From positions 14,772,964 to 14,836,963 of the forward strand of contig JAKSZU010000004.1 in NCBI GenBank assembly GCA_026018925.1: a DNA stretch of 64,000 nucleotides, given 5' to 3'. This document shows positions 1 to 25,665 of the stretch, one piece after another. Position 1 is the first letter of the stretch. Every line of letters starts with the position of its first letter. Below the pieces are notes generated by a model. That model did not search any database. It was not told where the DNA came from and saw only the letters and a list, made by a program, of their open reading frames with translations. This DNA comes from Tupaia tana (taxonomy: Eukaryota; Chordata; Mammalia; Scandentia; Tupaiidae). The position numbers and the translations under genes are program-made.

Positions 1-12944
<12,944 letters not shown>

Positions 12945-13490
12945 AGGAAGGCCCTTGCTGTCCAGTCCCTGGACAGATCCAAACCCTCTAGCCCTCTCTC
13001 CTAATCGTCCTACCCTAGTCACAACATACCTCAGACTCGTGCCCATTCCTCTCTGCCTACCCTTATAGCTGGGCTCCATAGCGCTGATCCTGCCATTCTG
13101 CTGCTGACACAAATCCAGCACCTTTCTCCGCAGGCAGCTCATTTGACTAAGTCCCTCTAAGCTTACCTTTCTTCTCCCTTCTGTTCAATGCCAAACTCCT
13201 TGAAAAGTCTGAACTTCCCCCACTTGCCACTGCTCTTCAGACCACTTCAACTTGTTCCTCTACTACCATTCTGCTAATGAAACTGCCCAGGCAAAATTCA
13301 CCTCAAATCTTCTCAATACACAATCCAAAAGGATTTTGTTCATCACCAACTTATTTGACCTCTGTGGCATCTGTCATGATTAACTACTCATTTCTCCTAA
13401 GTTTTCTTTTCCCTTGGCTTCCACACCTTTACCTTCTTTCCTGGCTCTGCTCTTGCCTCTGTAAGAATACCAGCCAAGAGGGTAAACTCT
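12945..13490 (+). other. MPL 3' flank, probably 3'UTR
   Basis: No gene is visible after the MPL stop. No AATAAA was recognised close by, and the end of the transcript is not determined. Confidence 0.4.
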
Positions 13491-13680
13491 GGAGTCACCT
13501 AATGAATATGCAACCTTGGACAAATAACTTGAGGTCCGTGAGCACAGTTTTCTCATCTATAAAACAAGGATAATAACAGTATTCCCATTGAATGGTGAAG
13601 AGGATGAAGTGAGGTAACCTAAGTAAAACACAGTGCTTAGGACATGAAAAATGCTTAACGTATGTGAACTACTATTGCAA
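13490..13680 (+). repeat. MIR fragment
   Basis: MIR-like: CAACCTTGGACAAATAACTT, TTTTCTCATCTATAAAACAA and AACACAGTGCTTAGG occur in the right order. Confidence 0.7.
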
Positions 13681-13789
13681 CAATTCCTTCCTAACTTCTT
13701 ATTCTGGCATTTCTTCCACTCCATAATTATTGCAGTCCCGTAAGATTCCATTCTTAACAGTCTCCAATCCCACCTGTTCCCATTGCCTT

Positions 13790-14010
13790 AAATATTAATA
13801 GATGGTGACAATTCCCAAGTTCCTCTCTTCAACTCTAACACCTGCGATGCTTTATGCAATAACTTTACATATCTGTCTCCCATTTCTAGATTGTGAGCTC
13901 CTTGAGGGCAAGGGTGGTGATTTATTTGTCCCTTTCCCCAGCACCTATAGTAGTGCTTGGTGCAGAATAGTAGCCCTTCAATAAATGTTTTCTAAATGAA
14001 TGAAAATTTT
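13790..14010 (+). repeat. LINE L2 3' end
   Basis: TTGTGAGCTCCTTGAGGGCA followed by an AATAAATGTTTTCTAAATGA end is typical of L2. Confidence 0.7.
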
Positions 14011-14734
14011 CTAGACAATGTTACCTTAACCCATGCCAAAATGCTCATTCTCTAAGCTATTCATATGGAATGGAAATGACCTTAGACCATTCTGGTATGG
14101 ATTCCTCTAACCCAATTAAATTCTCAAACAAATTGCTTTTTGTTTTTGTTTGCTTGGTTTGGTTTTTGCTGACTCCAAACAGAACCACTGTATCAGTCAG
14201 GGTCCTGGCAGAAGTGGATGGCACATTCAAACTGGGTAATTTGGGGTGAGTTTAACAAAAGGTATATTTATAATGATGAGAGCAAAATTTGAAAATCCCA
14301 CTGAGGAACAAACAGTACAGTAACCCAAGACTAACAACAATGAGCTGACATAATGCCTAGGCATTGAGGGGGGAGGGGAGGGGGTGGGGACCACATTTGG
14401 AGAGAGTGGCTATCAGAGAGCTGCCTGGCAGGAGTTACGGCCTTTGGTAGAGGCATGAAGCCAATCTGTGTGGACAGGGCAAGGAAGGAGCCAGGGGAAT
14501 AAACAATTCAAGCTCAAGCTCCTCCCACTCTAGTCTTGGGTCCTTAGGAGTAGAGTCAGAGCCTTTATTATGGCTGAGGAAGGTATTATGACAAGTGTAC
14601 ATACTGGATGTCCACCTGCCCTGTCCTACCCTCCATCCAGCTCCACCTTGTCCTCTGCTCTGCAAGACTGAATCATATGGCATACATTTGTAGGTTCCCT
14701 GGGACTTAGGTCTCTGTTTGGGATCCACCAATGA

Positions 14735-15400
14735 GATGTTATGGGTTGAATTATATCTCCAACCCCAAAATTCAGATGTCTTTTTTATTTTATTTTTATT
14801 TTTTTTAATTTTTTATCTTTTTTATTTTTTTAAGAATTATTTTATTTAACTTTATTTATTTTTAATTTGACCAAAGAAGGACAGAGTGAGAGAGAGAGAG
14901 AAAGGGAAAGTGAGAAAGCAAGCCACCAAGTCCAGGACTTGAATTGCAGGCAGCCATGTGGGAGTCCAGTGCCCTTAACCACCACGACACCAGCTGGCCC
15001 TAGATGTTGAAGTCTTAATCCCAGTACCTCAATTGAGACCTTATTTGGAAATAGGGTCACTGCAAATGTAATCAGTTAAGATGAGGTCATGAGCCCTAGT
15101 CCAATATAATTGATATTCTTATAAAAAGGAAAATTTGGAAACAGATATACTCAGGAAGAAAGTCAAACGAACATGAGGCAGAGACTGGGCTGATACTTCT
15201 TCAAGCCAAGGAACACCAAAGAATGCCAGCAAACCACCACCAGCATGGGGAGAGGCATGGAACAGTAATCCTTCACTGCCCTCAGAAGGAATCATCACCT
15301 TGACCTGTGACTTCTAGCCTCTGAAACTGTGAGACAATAAATGTCGGTCACTTAAGCCACTCAGTTTGTGGCACTTTGTTACACAGAGGAGCCTAGAGGA
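14735..15400 (+). mobile_element. LTR-like repeat (MaLR type by resemblance), split by a SINE
   Basis: The pattern GGGTTGAATTATATCTCC, then ACCTTATTTGGAAATAGGGT and GAGACAATAAATGTCGGTCA resembles an old ERVL-MaLR-type LTR. It is non-coding and cut by the SINE at 14781-15000. Its subfamily was not checked. Confidence 0.5.
14781..15000 (-). repeat. tRNA-derived SINE, short form
   Basis: On the minus strand the head runs into a CT run, then GGTCAAATTAAAA and a long A/T-rich tail. AGATGT lies at both ends. Confidence 0.88.
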
Positions 15401-15582
15401 GGTGCTACAGAAGGAGCCTATGCTTGCTGTCTCCACACTCTCCCTCTCCCATTCTTCCTGGAACCCCTTCCAAATGGATCCTGAGTACCTACCGTCCTGG
15501 TCCTGTTCTCTCCGATGATTTGTTCCTCAGTGACCATATAATCTCCATTCACTTCTTTAATTCCTTTACTTTAAAATGTACA

Positions 15583-15833
15583 GGGCCAGCCAGGAGCATG
15601 TGGCTAGATCCCATGGAGCCAGCTGCATGTTTCAAGTCCTGGACCTGGCATCTTGAAAAGCATGCTGGGCGCAGGGGAGTGTGCATGTGTGTGTGTGTAC
15701 ATGCCCAAAATTCTGAAAGGAGAATGAAGAAGGGACTGAGGTGTGGCCATGCACCCTGAGGGGTACTTTCTCACTTTCTCTTTTTCAGGCTAGCACTCTT
15801 ACCTTCCAGCTAAAAAAAAAAAAAAAAAAAAAG
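15583..15833 (+). repeat. tRNA-derived SINE, older variant
   Basis: This is a diverged long copy ending in a 20-base A tail, with a (TG)n stretch in the middle. Confidence 0.8.
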
Positions 15834-15906
15834 GACAAATTCCCTAAGGTCATACTTTTCTCTTTCTCCTCTACAATTACCCTTAGTCAAGAAGTTGTAA
15901 GTTGCT

Positions 15907-16110
15907 GGGACCAGCAGTTGGTATAATGGCTATGTCACTGGACTCTCATGTAGTCAACTGTGGTTTGAGTCCTAGACCCGGTGGATTACACTCACACTGG
16001 GCCGCACACATGGCCCATGCCCAAGATCCCAAGGAAAGAAGGGATTGCGGGGTGGCAATCACCCCAGGGTGACTTCTCACTTTCTGTCTCTCTGTTTTTC
16101 TGGTGAGTGT
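15907..16110 (+). repeat. tRNA-derived SINE, 3'-truncated
   Basis: The head GGGACCAGCAGTTGG and the middle are clear. The usual CCCTATAGC end is missing after GGTGAGTG. Confidence 0.8.
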
Positions 16111-16469
16111 TTTATTTGGCCCTTCCCTACACAGAAACCCTGCCAGTCCCACAGTCTCTGCAAATAAAGCCCAAACTCTTTAGCATAACATTTAAAACCC
16201 TGGCCTGGCACTACCTTGTTTTATAGGGTTCAAGGACTCCCCGTTTCTAACCCCAGGACATCCTGCTCTTTGTTTTCCAAGGTAATAGAAAATAAAGCTT
16301 CAAAGTCAAAGATAAGAATGTTAAATTTGGACTCTTGTCATTAGGACTGAACTCGGACCGGTGGATTAAACTCACAGTTGACTAATTACCGAAAATTCTG
16401 TTTTCCAGCCTGTTTCTGGGACAGTAGATGTATTCCTATACACTGTCAGGATTGCAGGGATTAGTCAGG

Positions 16470-16840
16470 TAGTTTAGATCGGCTCCACTGAATATGGGCT
16501 GTATGTCTTTAGGTAAGTTTCTACCCTAACTCTGACCCAGATTCTTTTTCTGTAAAATGAAGATAGAGTTATCTGCTTTACAGGATTAAAGGTTGAACTC
16601 AATAATAATACATGTAAATTGTTTAACATAGTAGTTAGCAGACAGTCAATAAATGGTCCCCATTATTTTTATTATTGTTGCCTCACGTCTGAATTTATTT
16701 ACACAATTCTTTCAAGGCATTATTAAAATAGTGGATTGAATGGGAGCCAGACCTAGATTACCACCAACTTCTTTGTATGACCTTAGACTAATTCCTTCCT
16801 CGGCCTATTTCTCCATCTGTAAAATAGGAGTATGATGCCG
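16470..16840 (+). repeat. One or two MIR fragments
   Basis: GTCTTTAGGTAAGTTTCTA, TTTTTCTGTAAAATGAAGAT and, about 250 bp later, CTCCATCTGTAAAATAGGAG are MIR core pieces. Confidence 0.65.
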
Positions 16841-17484
16841 GGATGGAGAGGGCAGCCCTCAGATCAGACTAATACTTAAGATTCCTAACACCTCTAAAGT
16901 CCCATGGAGGTAAGCCACAGTGTCTGTATAGGGCAGTGTAACTTATTTTCCAGGTAGGCAGGTGTGAATCCTGATCCTTTTTTTTTTTAACTTTTTTTTT
17001 TTTTTTACCTTAAGGATTCCTCTCTTTCGGTGCCATTTTCCCTGTTTGTAAAACAACAAACAAAACAAACAAGCACACGTGTTACTTCCTTCCTAGCAAG
17101 GTTCTACTACTAGGTGCCATGCAAACAACGGATGCGCCCTACCTAGCTGGGACCTCCCTCCTACTCCTAAGCTGCTCGACCAGGTCCCCTCTTACCCCTG
17201 CCGGCCTGCCGCTCACTGGCCGCAATGCTGGAAGCAGCGCTGCGGGTCACTCCACCGAGCTCTGCGCGTGTGTAGCATAACCCGCCCCACATGGGCTAGA
17301 CCCTCACGCACCCGGAGGCTGACACTCCGACTGCCGAGGGTCAGGGAACGCCGAAGAATGAATGGAAGTGACTCTAGAACGCAGACACACAGCGGACCCG
17401 GCTCCTCTGGCTTCCAAACTCCAATTCTCTGGAACCGGCATTACTAAGTCACTTTCTCATCCTTCAAATCACGCTCCAGGGTTG

Positions 17485-17640
17485 GTTGGACTCTCGCGAG
17501 ATCTGCGTCTTGGGCCGGAAGACCCGCCCCTTTTGCCATAGAGGCCAATGGGCGTGGGTGACGGTTGCGACGGTTGGGTTTTGAAGGAGCCAATGAGTAC
17601 CCGGAGCGGAGAGTTTAAGAGGCGTTGTCCAGACCCGCTG
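17485..17640 (+). promoter_or_regulatory. CDC20 proximal promoter (TATA-less, cell-cycle type)
   Basis: The 150 bp before the probable CDC20 start is CpG-rich and lacks a TATA box. It carries the 10-bp palindrome TCTCGCGAGA (17492-17501), two CCAAT boxes (17544-17548, 17590-17594), a TTTGAA hexamer (17580-17585), and a CDE/CHR-like pair at about 17604-17619 (GGAGCGG, four bases, TTTAAG). CDE/CHR plus CCAAT is the known layout of G2/M genes repressed by DREAM, which suits CDC20. Factor binding is inferred. Confidence 0.65.
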
Positions 17641-17881
17641 ACGACAGTCGGGGATTGGAACCTGCTCGGGGTCCCTCGGTGAGAAGCCGCTAGCCCAGCC
17701 GTGGCGGGGCCGCAGACCAGGGTGGTGGGCGGGAGGGGCAGCCGCCGAGGGCGGCCCTGATTGTGTGCCCGGCGGGGAAGGAAGTACCCGCGCAGGCCGC
17801 CTCCTGAGCACAGTCGCTCTCTCTGGAATCCAGGTTTCAGCGGGCACCGACTGCAAGGATCCCTCCCCTCCAGGCGCTCCC
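17640..17881 (+). other. CDC20: CDC20 5' untranslated leader with probable intron
   Basis: The leader just before the ATG resembles the known human CDC20 5'UTR (…GGCACCGACTGCAAGGA… at about 17844-17860). A good donor, TCG/GTGAGA, lies at 17678/17679 and an acceptor, CAG, at 17831-17833, so a short non-coding first exon is likely. A second possible acceptor, TTTCAG, ends at 17840. The transcription start was not determined. Confidence 0.6.
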
Positions 17882-20800
17882 ATGGCGCAGTTCGTGTTCG
17901 AGAGCGACCTGCACTCGCTGCTTCAACTAGACGCACCCATCCCCAATGCACCCCCTGCGCGCTGGCAGCGCAAAGCCAAGGAGGCTGCTGGGCCAGCCCC
18001 CTCACCCATCCGGGCTGCCAACAGATCCCACAGCGCCGGCAGGACCCCGGGCCGAACTCCTGGTCAGTGTGGTACGGCGGGACACCGGGCTGGAGAGGGA
18101 TTGCCTGAGCGCAGCCTTCGTGCCTCCTCGGACCCAGGAGTCTGGTCAGACTGATTTCTCTCTCCCCTCCCCAGGCAAATCTAGCTTCAAGGTTCAGACT
18201 ACTCCTAGCAAACCTGGTGGTGACCGCTATATCCCCCATCGCAGTGCTTCCCAGATGGAGGTGGCCAGTTTCCTCCTGAGCAAGGAGAACCAGCCAGAAA
18301 ACAGCCAGACACCTACCAAGAAGGTAAGTGCTCCAGGGGCTCACTGCACGTGACCACCTGGTCCTTTGGATATATTTAACACTCTCTTGCCTCACCCCCC
18401 ACCCTTCTATGCCAGGAACATCAGAAAGCCTGGGCTTTGAACCTGAACGGTTTTGATGTGGAGGAAGCCAAGATCCTCCGACTCAGTGGAAAACCACAGA
18501 ATGCTCCTGAGGGTAAGATCTGAAGTTCTTGGTCCTTGGAGGGAGGTGTCAGTTCATTGCAGGGCTGGTGTGTGTGTGTGTGTGTGTGTGTGCATGCATG
18601 TGGGTGTGGTGTAGGAGAGTGTAGGCAGGGATGAATTCCTGTCTTCTCCCACCTAATACCGAGGCAAGGGAAGTGTCCATTTTCCATTGCTGAGATTCTC
18701 TCCATTGCCACAGGCTACCAGAACAGACTGAAAGTACTCTATAGCCAGAAGGCCACTCCTGGCTCCAGCCGCAAGACTTGCCGTTACATTCCTTCCCTGC
18801 CTGACCGAATCTTAGATGCTCCAGAAATTCGAAATGACTACTGTAAGTGCAGCCTTATGCCTGCCTCGTGCATGTAGAGAGAGGGCCTGGGGGCCAGGCA
18901 AATGCGGACGTTCACGTGCTTCCCTTTCTGCCTCTGGCAGACCTGAACCTCGTGGACTGGAGCTCTGGGAACGTACTGGCTGTGGCACTGGACAACAGTG
19001 TTTATTTGTGGAGTGCAAGCTCTGGTGACATCCTGCAGCTGCTGCAAATGGAGCAGCCTGGGGACTACGTAACCTCTGTGGCCTGGATCAAAGAAGGCAA
19101 CTATCTCGCTGTGGGCACCAGCAGCGCTGAGGTGCAGGTGAGACTTGTCCCTGTACTGCAGCCCACTCGTCACTGGACGCAGAGGACTTTCCCAGCTGAG
19201 AATATTAATGTCTGGTCACAAGCTCTGGTGGTCTTCTCTCTCTCTAGCTATGGGATGTGCAACAGCAGAAACGGCTACGAAACATGACCAGTCACTCTGC
19301 CCGAGTAGGCTCCCTGAGTTGGAACAGCTATATCTTGTCCAGGTTAGTGGTTTTAGCCAGCTATATCCTGTCCAGGTTAGTGGCAAAAATCTGTTGTGAG
19401 TTTTTTGCCCACCCTGCCCTTGACTGTACACTCCTGAATCAAAGTAGCTCATGGCTTTGGGTGTTGCCCCAGAACCTAATTCCCTTTTCCCTCTCTTTCC
19501 CAGTGGCTCACGCACTGGCCACATCCACCACCATGATGTTCGGGTAGCAGAACACCACGTGGCAACACTGAGTGGCCACAGCCAGGAAGTGTGTGGACTG
19601 CGCTGGGCCCCAGATGGACGACATTTGGCCAGTGGTGGCAATGATAACTTGGTCAATGTGTGGCCCAGTGCACCTGGAGAGGGTGGCTGGGTTCCCCTGC
19701 AAACATTCACCCAGCATCAAGGGGCTGTCAAGGTGAGAGGGGTTGGGATGAGGCTTTTGTACACTCCCTGGGAAGGGGAGATGGGCTGGCAGGATTGGAC
19801 TGGGTTTATCTGTGACCCCAGTGGCTTTCTGTCTAGCTCTAGTACCTGTTGACCCGTTTATCTCATCTAGGCTGTAGCTTGGTGTCCTTGGCAATCCAAC
19901 GTCCTGGCAACAGGAGGAGGCACCAGTGATCGACACATTCGCATCTGGAATGTCTGCTCTGGGGCCTGTCTGAGTGCCGTGGACGCCCATTCCCAGGTAG
20001 CCTTCTACCCATTTCCGCTCACTCTGGCATGTTTTCTTGCTCTTCCTGAGCAACCACGTCCATTCCAGTGGCCTCACCAGCTCCTTACTCTGATTCCCAA
20101 AGTTGTAACTCAGCTGTGACTCATGAGTTCCATTTCCAACAGCCTATGGCTTCTCTCCAACCCTATGTCCTACAGGCACCACCACCTCAGTGTGTCCCAA
20201 ATTAAACTCGTCACTTCCCCTTTCCTCCCTGAACTGTTCCACCTTCTCCTCCCACATCGCTTCAGAATGGTAGAACCCGTCAGAAATCTGAAAAGCCTCC
20301 TAGACTCCATCCTCCTCACCAGAACTTACCAGCTTTACCTCGGAGTACCATTCACATCTATCCCCTCAGCCTCATCCTTCACATGACTCCTTCATCCTCC
20401 TCACCAGAACTTACCAGCTTTACCTCGGAGTACCATTCACATCTATCCCCTCAGCCTCATCCTTCACAGCAGAGGCCCCCTACATGACTTTCTCACTGGT
20501 CTCTAAGCACCTGGTTATTTCCTAACCTGTCCTCTACACTGTGGTCGGAGTGTTCCGTAACTGTCCTCCTTAAACTTGTAATGGCTTCTCATCACCCACA
20601 GCATATAATCCAGATCCATGCGTAAGCGATATTTGAGCCCCTTGTTGACATCCCTGCTCACTCCAGCTTCCTCCTCCCATTGTCACCATGCAGCCTCACT
20701 TTAGACATGGGCTCTAGAGCCAGATGGCATGTATTGAAATTCTGTAGAATGGATAATAATTGTTTCTCAAAGAACTTTGCTAATAACGGTGATCATTCAA

Positions 20801-21535
20801 GTCCATTGGTAGCAACTGGCAGGATCCCTGACACCAGAAGAGACTCAGTCCCAGTGTGAGTAGCCTTATGTCATGCAATGCCATCCCCTTTCCACAGGTG
20901 TGCTCTATCCTCTGGTCTCCTCACTACAAGGAGCTCATCTCAGGCCATGGCTTTGCCCAGAACCAGCTGGTTATTTGGAAGTACCCAACTATGGCCAAGG
21001 TGGCTGAGCTCAAAGGTAGGTGACTTCAGTGGAAGATGCCAGACACAAAAGACCACATATTATAAGACTCCATTGCTGTGAAAGTCCAGAATATGCAAAT
21101 CCACAGACAGAACAGATTAACAGTTGCCAGGGGCTGAGGAGAGAGGAGACTGGGAAATGATCAAAATATCGTGGAATTAGCTGGTTGTAATGGTAGCACA
21201 ACTTTGTGAGCATACTAAAACCACTAACTCGTATACTTTAAAAGGATGAATTTTATGGTTTGTATATTACATCTGGTTAAAGTTGTTACAAGAAAAAAAA
21301 AAATCTGAGGGCTGAGGGTGTACCTACATTCATATGTACTGCTCTTACCTGCCCAGGTCACACAGCCCGGGTTCTGAGTCTGACCATGAGCCCAGACGGG
21401 GCCACCGTGGCATCAGCAGCAGCAGATGAGACCCTGCGGTTTTGGCGCTGCTTTGAGTTGGACCCTGCGCGGCGGCGGGAGCGCGAGAAGGCCAGTGCAG
21501 CTAAAAGTAGCCTCATCCACCAAGGCATCCGCTGA
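17882..21535 (+). CDS. CDC20: CDC20, APC/C activator (complete, 499 aa)
   Basis: This WD40 co-activator brings substrates to the anaphase-promoting complex and is the target of the spindle checkpoint. Coding exons are 17882-18062, 18175-18323, 18416-18512, 18714-18842, 18941-19137, 19248-19342, 19504-19732, 19871-19996, 20898-21015 and 21357-21535. They sum to 1500 nt, which gives the human length of 499 residues. The N-terminus shows the C-box (DRYIPHR), KEN box (SKENQPEN), the Mad2-binding segment ([11 protein letters not shown]) and CRY box (CRYIPS). WD repeats follow, and the protein ends in the Ile-Arg tail that docks on APC/C. The start ATG follows a CpG-rich leader, and a 5'UTR intron (about 17679-17833) is likely, with GTGAG and CAG borders. 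The donor of the 19248-19342 exon is duplicated 33 nt downstream. No disabling change was seen. Confidence 0.98.
18568..18592 (+). repeat. (TG)n microsatellite in a CDC20 intron
   Basis: A simple dinucleotide repeat of about 12 units lies in the intron after the 18416-18512 exon. Confidence 0.9.
19325..19383 (+). repeat. 33-bp tandem duplication over a CDC20 splice donor
   Basis: Bases 19325-19350 and 19358-19383 differ at one site. Both contain the exon end and the donor CAG/GTTAGT, at 19342/19343 and 19375/19376. Confidence 0.93.
20308..20468 (+). repeat. 85-bp-period tandem duplication in CDC20 intron
   Basis: Bases 20308-20383 recur at 20393-20468 without a difference that I could see, so the duplication is recent. 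Confidence 0.93.
21045..21290 (+). repeat. Old L1 3' end fragment
   Basis: GTTGCCAGGGGCTGAGGAGA and the TTTAAAAGGATGAATTTTAT stretch after it match an old mammalian L1 3' end. It fills most of the last CDC20 intron. Confidence 0.65.
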
Positions 21536-21579
21536 GGACCAACCCATCCCCTCGATTGTATTTTTTTTTTAATTTTTCT

Positions 21580-21585
21580 AATAAA
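21580..21585 (+). terminator. CDC20: CDC20 polyadenylation signal
   Basis: AATAAA lies 45 bases after the stop codon, just beyond a run of ten T, so the 3'UTR is very short. Confidence 0.85.
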
Positions 21586-21759
21586 GTCATGTCTCCCTTT
21601 CGTGCATGACTATGTCCCAACAGCTTTCCCAGGGGCTGCCCTTACTGTGATCAGAGAATAAGAACTGCCCTGTGGGAGCCTCGACCCCCTTCCTGTTGTA
21701 GCTGTGTCCCACCTCCATCCACACATGTACAAACACAGCCCATGGTTTCTTCTGTCACT

Positions 21760-22257
21760 TTTAATTAAGACACAAGTGAGTAAGCAGCCTCCACAGGCCA
21801 TATTCCCAGCCCCGCCACCCACCTTAACCTTTGGCCCAGAAGCTCCTGCTTCAGTGTGGGTTGGAGGAGGAGGAAGCCTGGGTCCACAGTGACAGATTAT
21901 TGCTGACCTCTTCAGTGTGAGGAAAAAGGCCACAAGACCCTGATGGGGGCCAGCCCTGAGTGCTCCTTCCAAGTTTAAGGCAGGGAGGGGGAAGTAAATG
22001 TCCAGCCCTTTCAGCCCCTGTCTCTAGAGCGGCAGAGGACAATAAGGCCACATCCCCTGGAGCTGGCTGGGAGAAGTGGGTGAGGAACGGAAGCAATGGT
22101 CCCTGCAGACCAGCTGTGGTGAGGGGAGGGCCAGTCCCCTGCTCAGTCCTGACCACATAGGCCCTGGTCACAGGTGAAGGTGGGGAGGACACTGACGGAT
22201 GCTGCCCAAGGTGCAGTCCTGAGGCACTTAGGTGGGTGCTGTTCTAGGCCACGCTTC
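21760..22257 (-). other. ELOVL1: ELOVL1 3' untranslated region
   Basis: This stretch between the ELOVL1 stop and an ATTAAA poly(A) signal on the minus strand (21760-21765) has no open gene and no recognised repeat. Its end is inferred from the signal only. Confidence 0.6.
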
Positions 22258-23927
<1,670 letters not shown>

Positions 23928-24725
23928 CCTGGCTAAGGACTCTGGGGAGGGGTGGAGGGTGGACGTCGGACAGGGCCCGCTGTGCACCTCCACCCCACAT
24001 GTGACCCACAGAGACAAGACCCGGAACCAGACCAGACAGTTCCTGAGGCCTCGTCACAACAAGGACAGAAGAACCGTGACAGGAAGGGATGGCTGGAGAC
24101 CAGAGGCAGGAGGAGGCAGTCTGCTGGGGCATCTGTTCCCCGCACATCCTGCCTGCCCGGGAAGAGCTGTCCTGTTCCACTCTTCCTTTCCAGACCGTAC
24201 TCTCCTCTCCTCCCTCCCTGCTCCTCTCCAGTCTCACTTCCCGGCTTCCCTCAACCTCAATCTTCCTCCAGCAGAGAACTCTCAATTCTCTTTCAGGAGA
24301 GTCTCACCTCCCCACCAACAGGGAGTTCATCTCCAGAATAAACCTCCTTTCCCTTCCTGGACAAGGTCTCTCACCTCCCCAGCCCTGGTCTTACTCCTCC
24401 AGGGGTTCTCTCCAGAGCTTCCATCACTCCTCTCCTATTCTATCCTCCCCTGTCCTCTAATCCCTTCTGGGACTCTGAGCTCCCCACGGTTCCTCCTCTC
24501 CCCAGCCAGGGCTCACTTTCCTGGTCCCTTCAGTCTCTTCTGGAACCTTAACAGCTGGGGCAGGATTCCCCCTCTCCCCTGCTGACCTATGTCCCTAGGT
24601 CTCTCCTCTGCCTTCCTGGGGACTCTCACCTCCAGCCTCTCCAGCGCTCTCCTCTCCCTCTCGGAGCCTTCCAGTCCTGGAGCCTGGCTCTTTGAGACTC
24701 CAGCCCTGGCGGCTCCACCTGTCTG
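23928..24725 (-). other. ELOVL1: ELOVL1 5' region: intron 1 and candidate leader exon
   Basis: The stretch upstream of the ELOVL1 start is rich in C and T on the plus strand and free of SINEs. A possible leader-exon donor (GGAG/GTGAG on the minus strand) sits at 24630/24629. A second candidate first exon lies in the GC-rich island near 26.56 kb. I cannot tell which is used. Confidence 0.4.
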
Positions 24726-25399
24726 ACTAGATCTGGCAGCAGCCCCGCCCTCCGCCCGCCCCCGCTGTACTGCGCATGGGGTGGAGGGTGGGTCCAGGCC
24801 ACAGGTCAGTGCCTGGAGGAGCAGGACCTACGAGGATTGTGAAAGCCAAATAAAGCCCCACTCTCACCACCCACCCACCCACCCACCCAGGGCCAGCTAG
24901 ATAAGCCAAGGTCCTAGGTCCTGAGCCAGAAACCACCGCCCCCGGTCCCAGCCCATGCCCAGCCTAGGCCCAGCCTGGCCAGCTGAGCTGCTGAAAATCC
25001 ACACCCAGCATCCTCTCCTGAACCAGTCATAAATTCTCAGTATGCCCTACTTCACAATGGGTACAATCACCCTTCCCTTCCAGGGAGGGCCAGGGAAGCC
25101 TGTGGCATGTGAGGAGGTGGGAGAGACGGGGAGGTCTCAGGAATCTCCTCCTCCCTCAGGGTGGGGTCCTAAAGGGCTAAGCCACCTCCCCCTCGGAGCC
25201 CGAAGGAATGTTGTCAGGGGAGGGCTCCCGGGGACACAAAAGCCTCTTGCTCAGCGCCAGGAGAACCCGGGACACTGAGTCCGGGAGGGACAAGGCATTC
25301 CTCCAACAGCCAGGGCAGCAGGTGCCCCGGGTTCCCTCCACAGAGACCCACCTGTGCAGGCGAGAAGCAAAAACGCGAACTACACACGGCCGCCAGAGG

Positions 25400-25665
25400 C
25401 GGCAGCGCGTTCCTCACACGCGTGTGCACACACACAAATCCCATGTGCTCCCCAATAGCTGCAGGTACCTCACACTTCTTCAGACCCACGATAGTCAGAT
25501 CCCACACCCCACATCCACACACGCACATGCACACACACCTTCTCACCTGCACATACCTGCTTCTCATATAGCTCTCTATTGCCCACCACCCCAATGACAG
25601 GCACACCCCAAGGGCTAGCATGCACGCATGCACGCGTGCACGCGTGCAGGCGCACACACACAGAG
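25400..25665. repeat. CA/CG-rich simple sequence
   Basis: This is a purine-pyrimidine alternating stretch (CACACGCGTGTGCACAC and CATGCACGCGTGCACGCG). It has no gene and is a possible Z-DNA former. Confidence 0.7.

Noticed and set aside
14735-15400. Intact endogenous retrovirus
   Set aside because: Only LTR-like non-coding sequence is present. No gag, pol or env frames and no second LTR are seen.
17469-18395. 308-codon open frame antisense to the CDC20 5' end
   Set aside because: It is the shadow of the CpG-rich promoter and first coding exons, with no recognisable domain.
19257-19547. Separate small gene in CDC20
   Set aside because: The open frame spans exon 19248-19342 and the following intron out of frame. 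The splice-consistent reading is CDC20.
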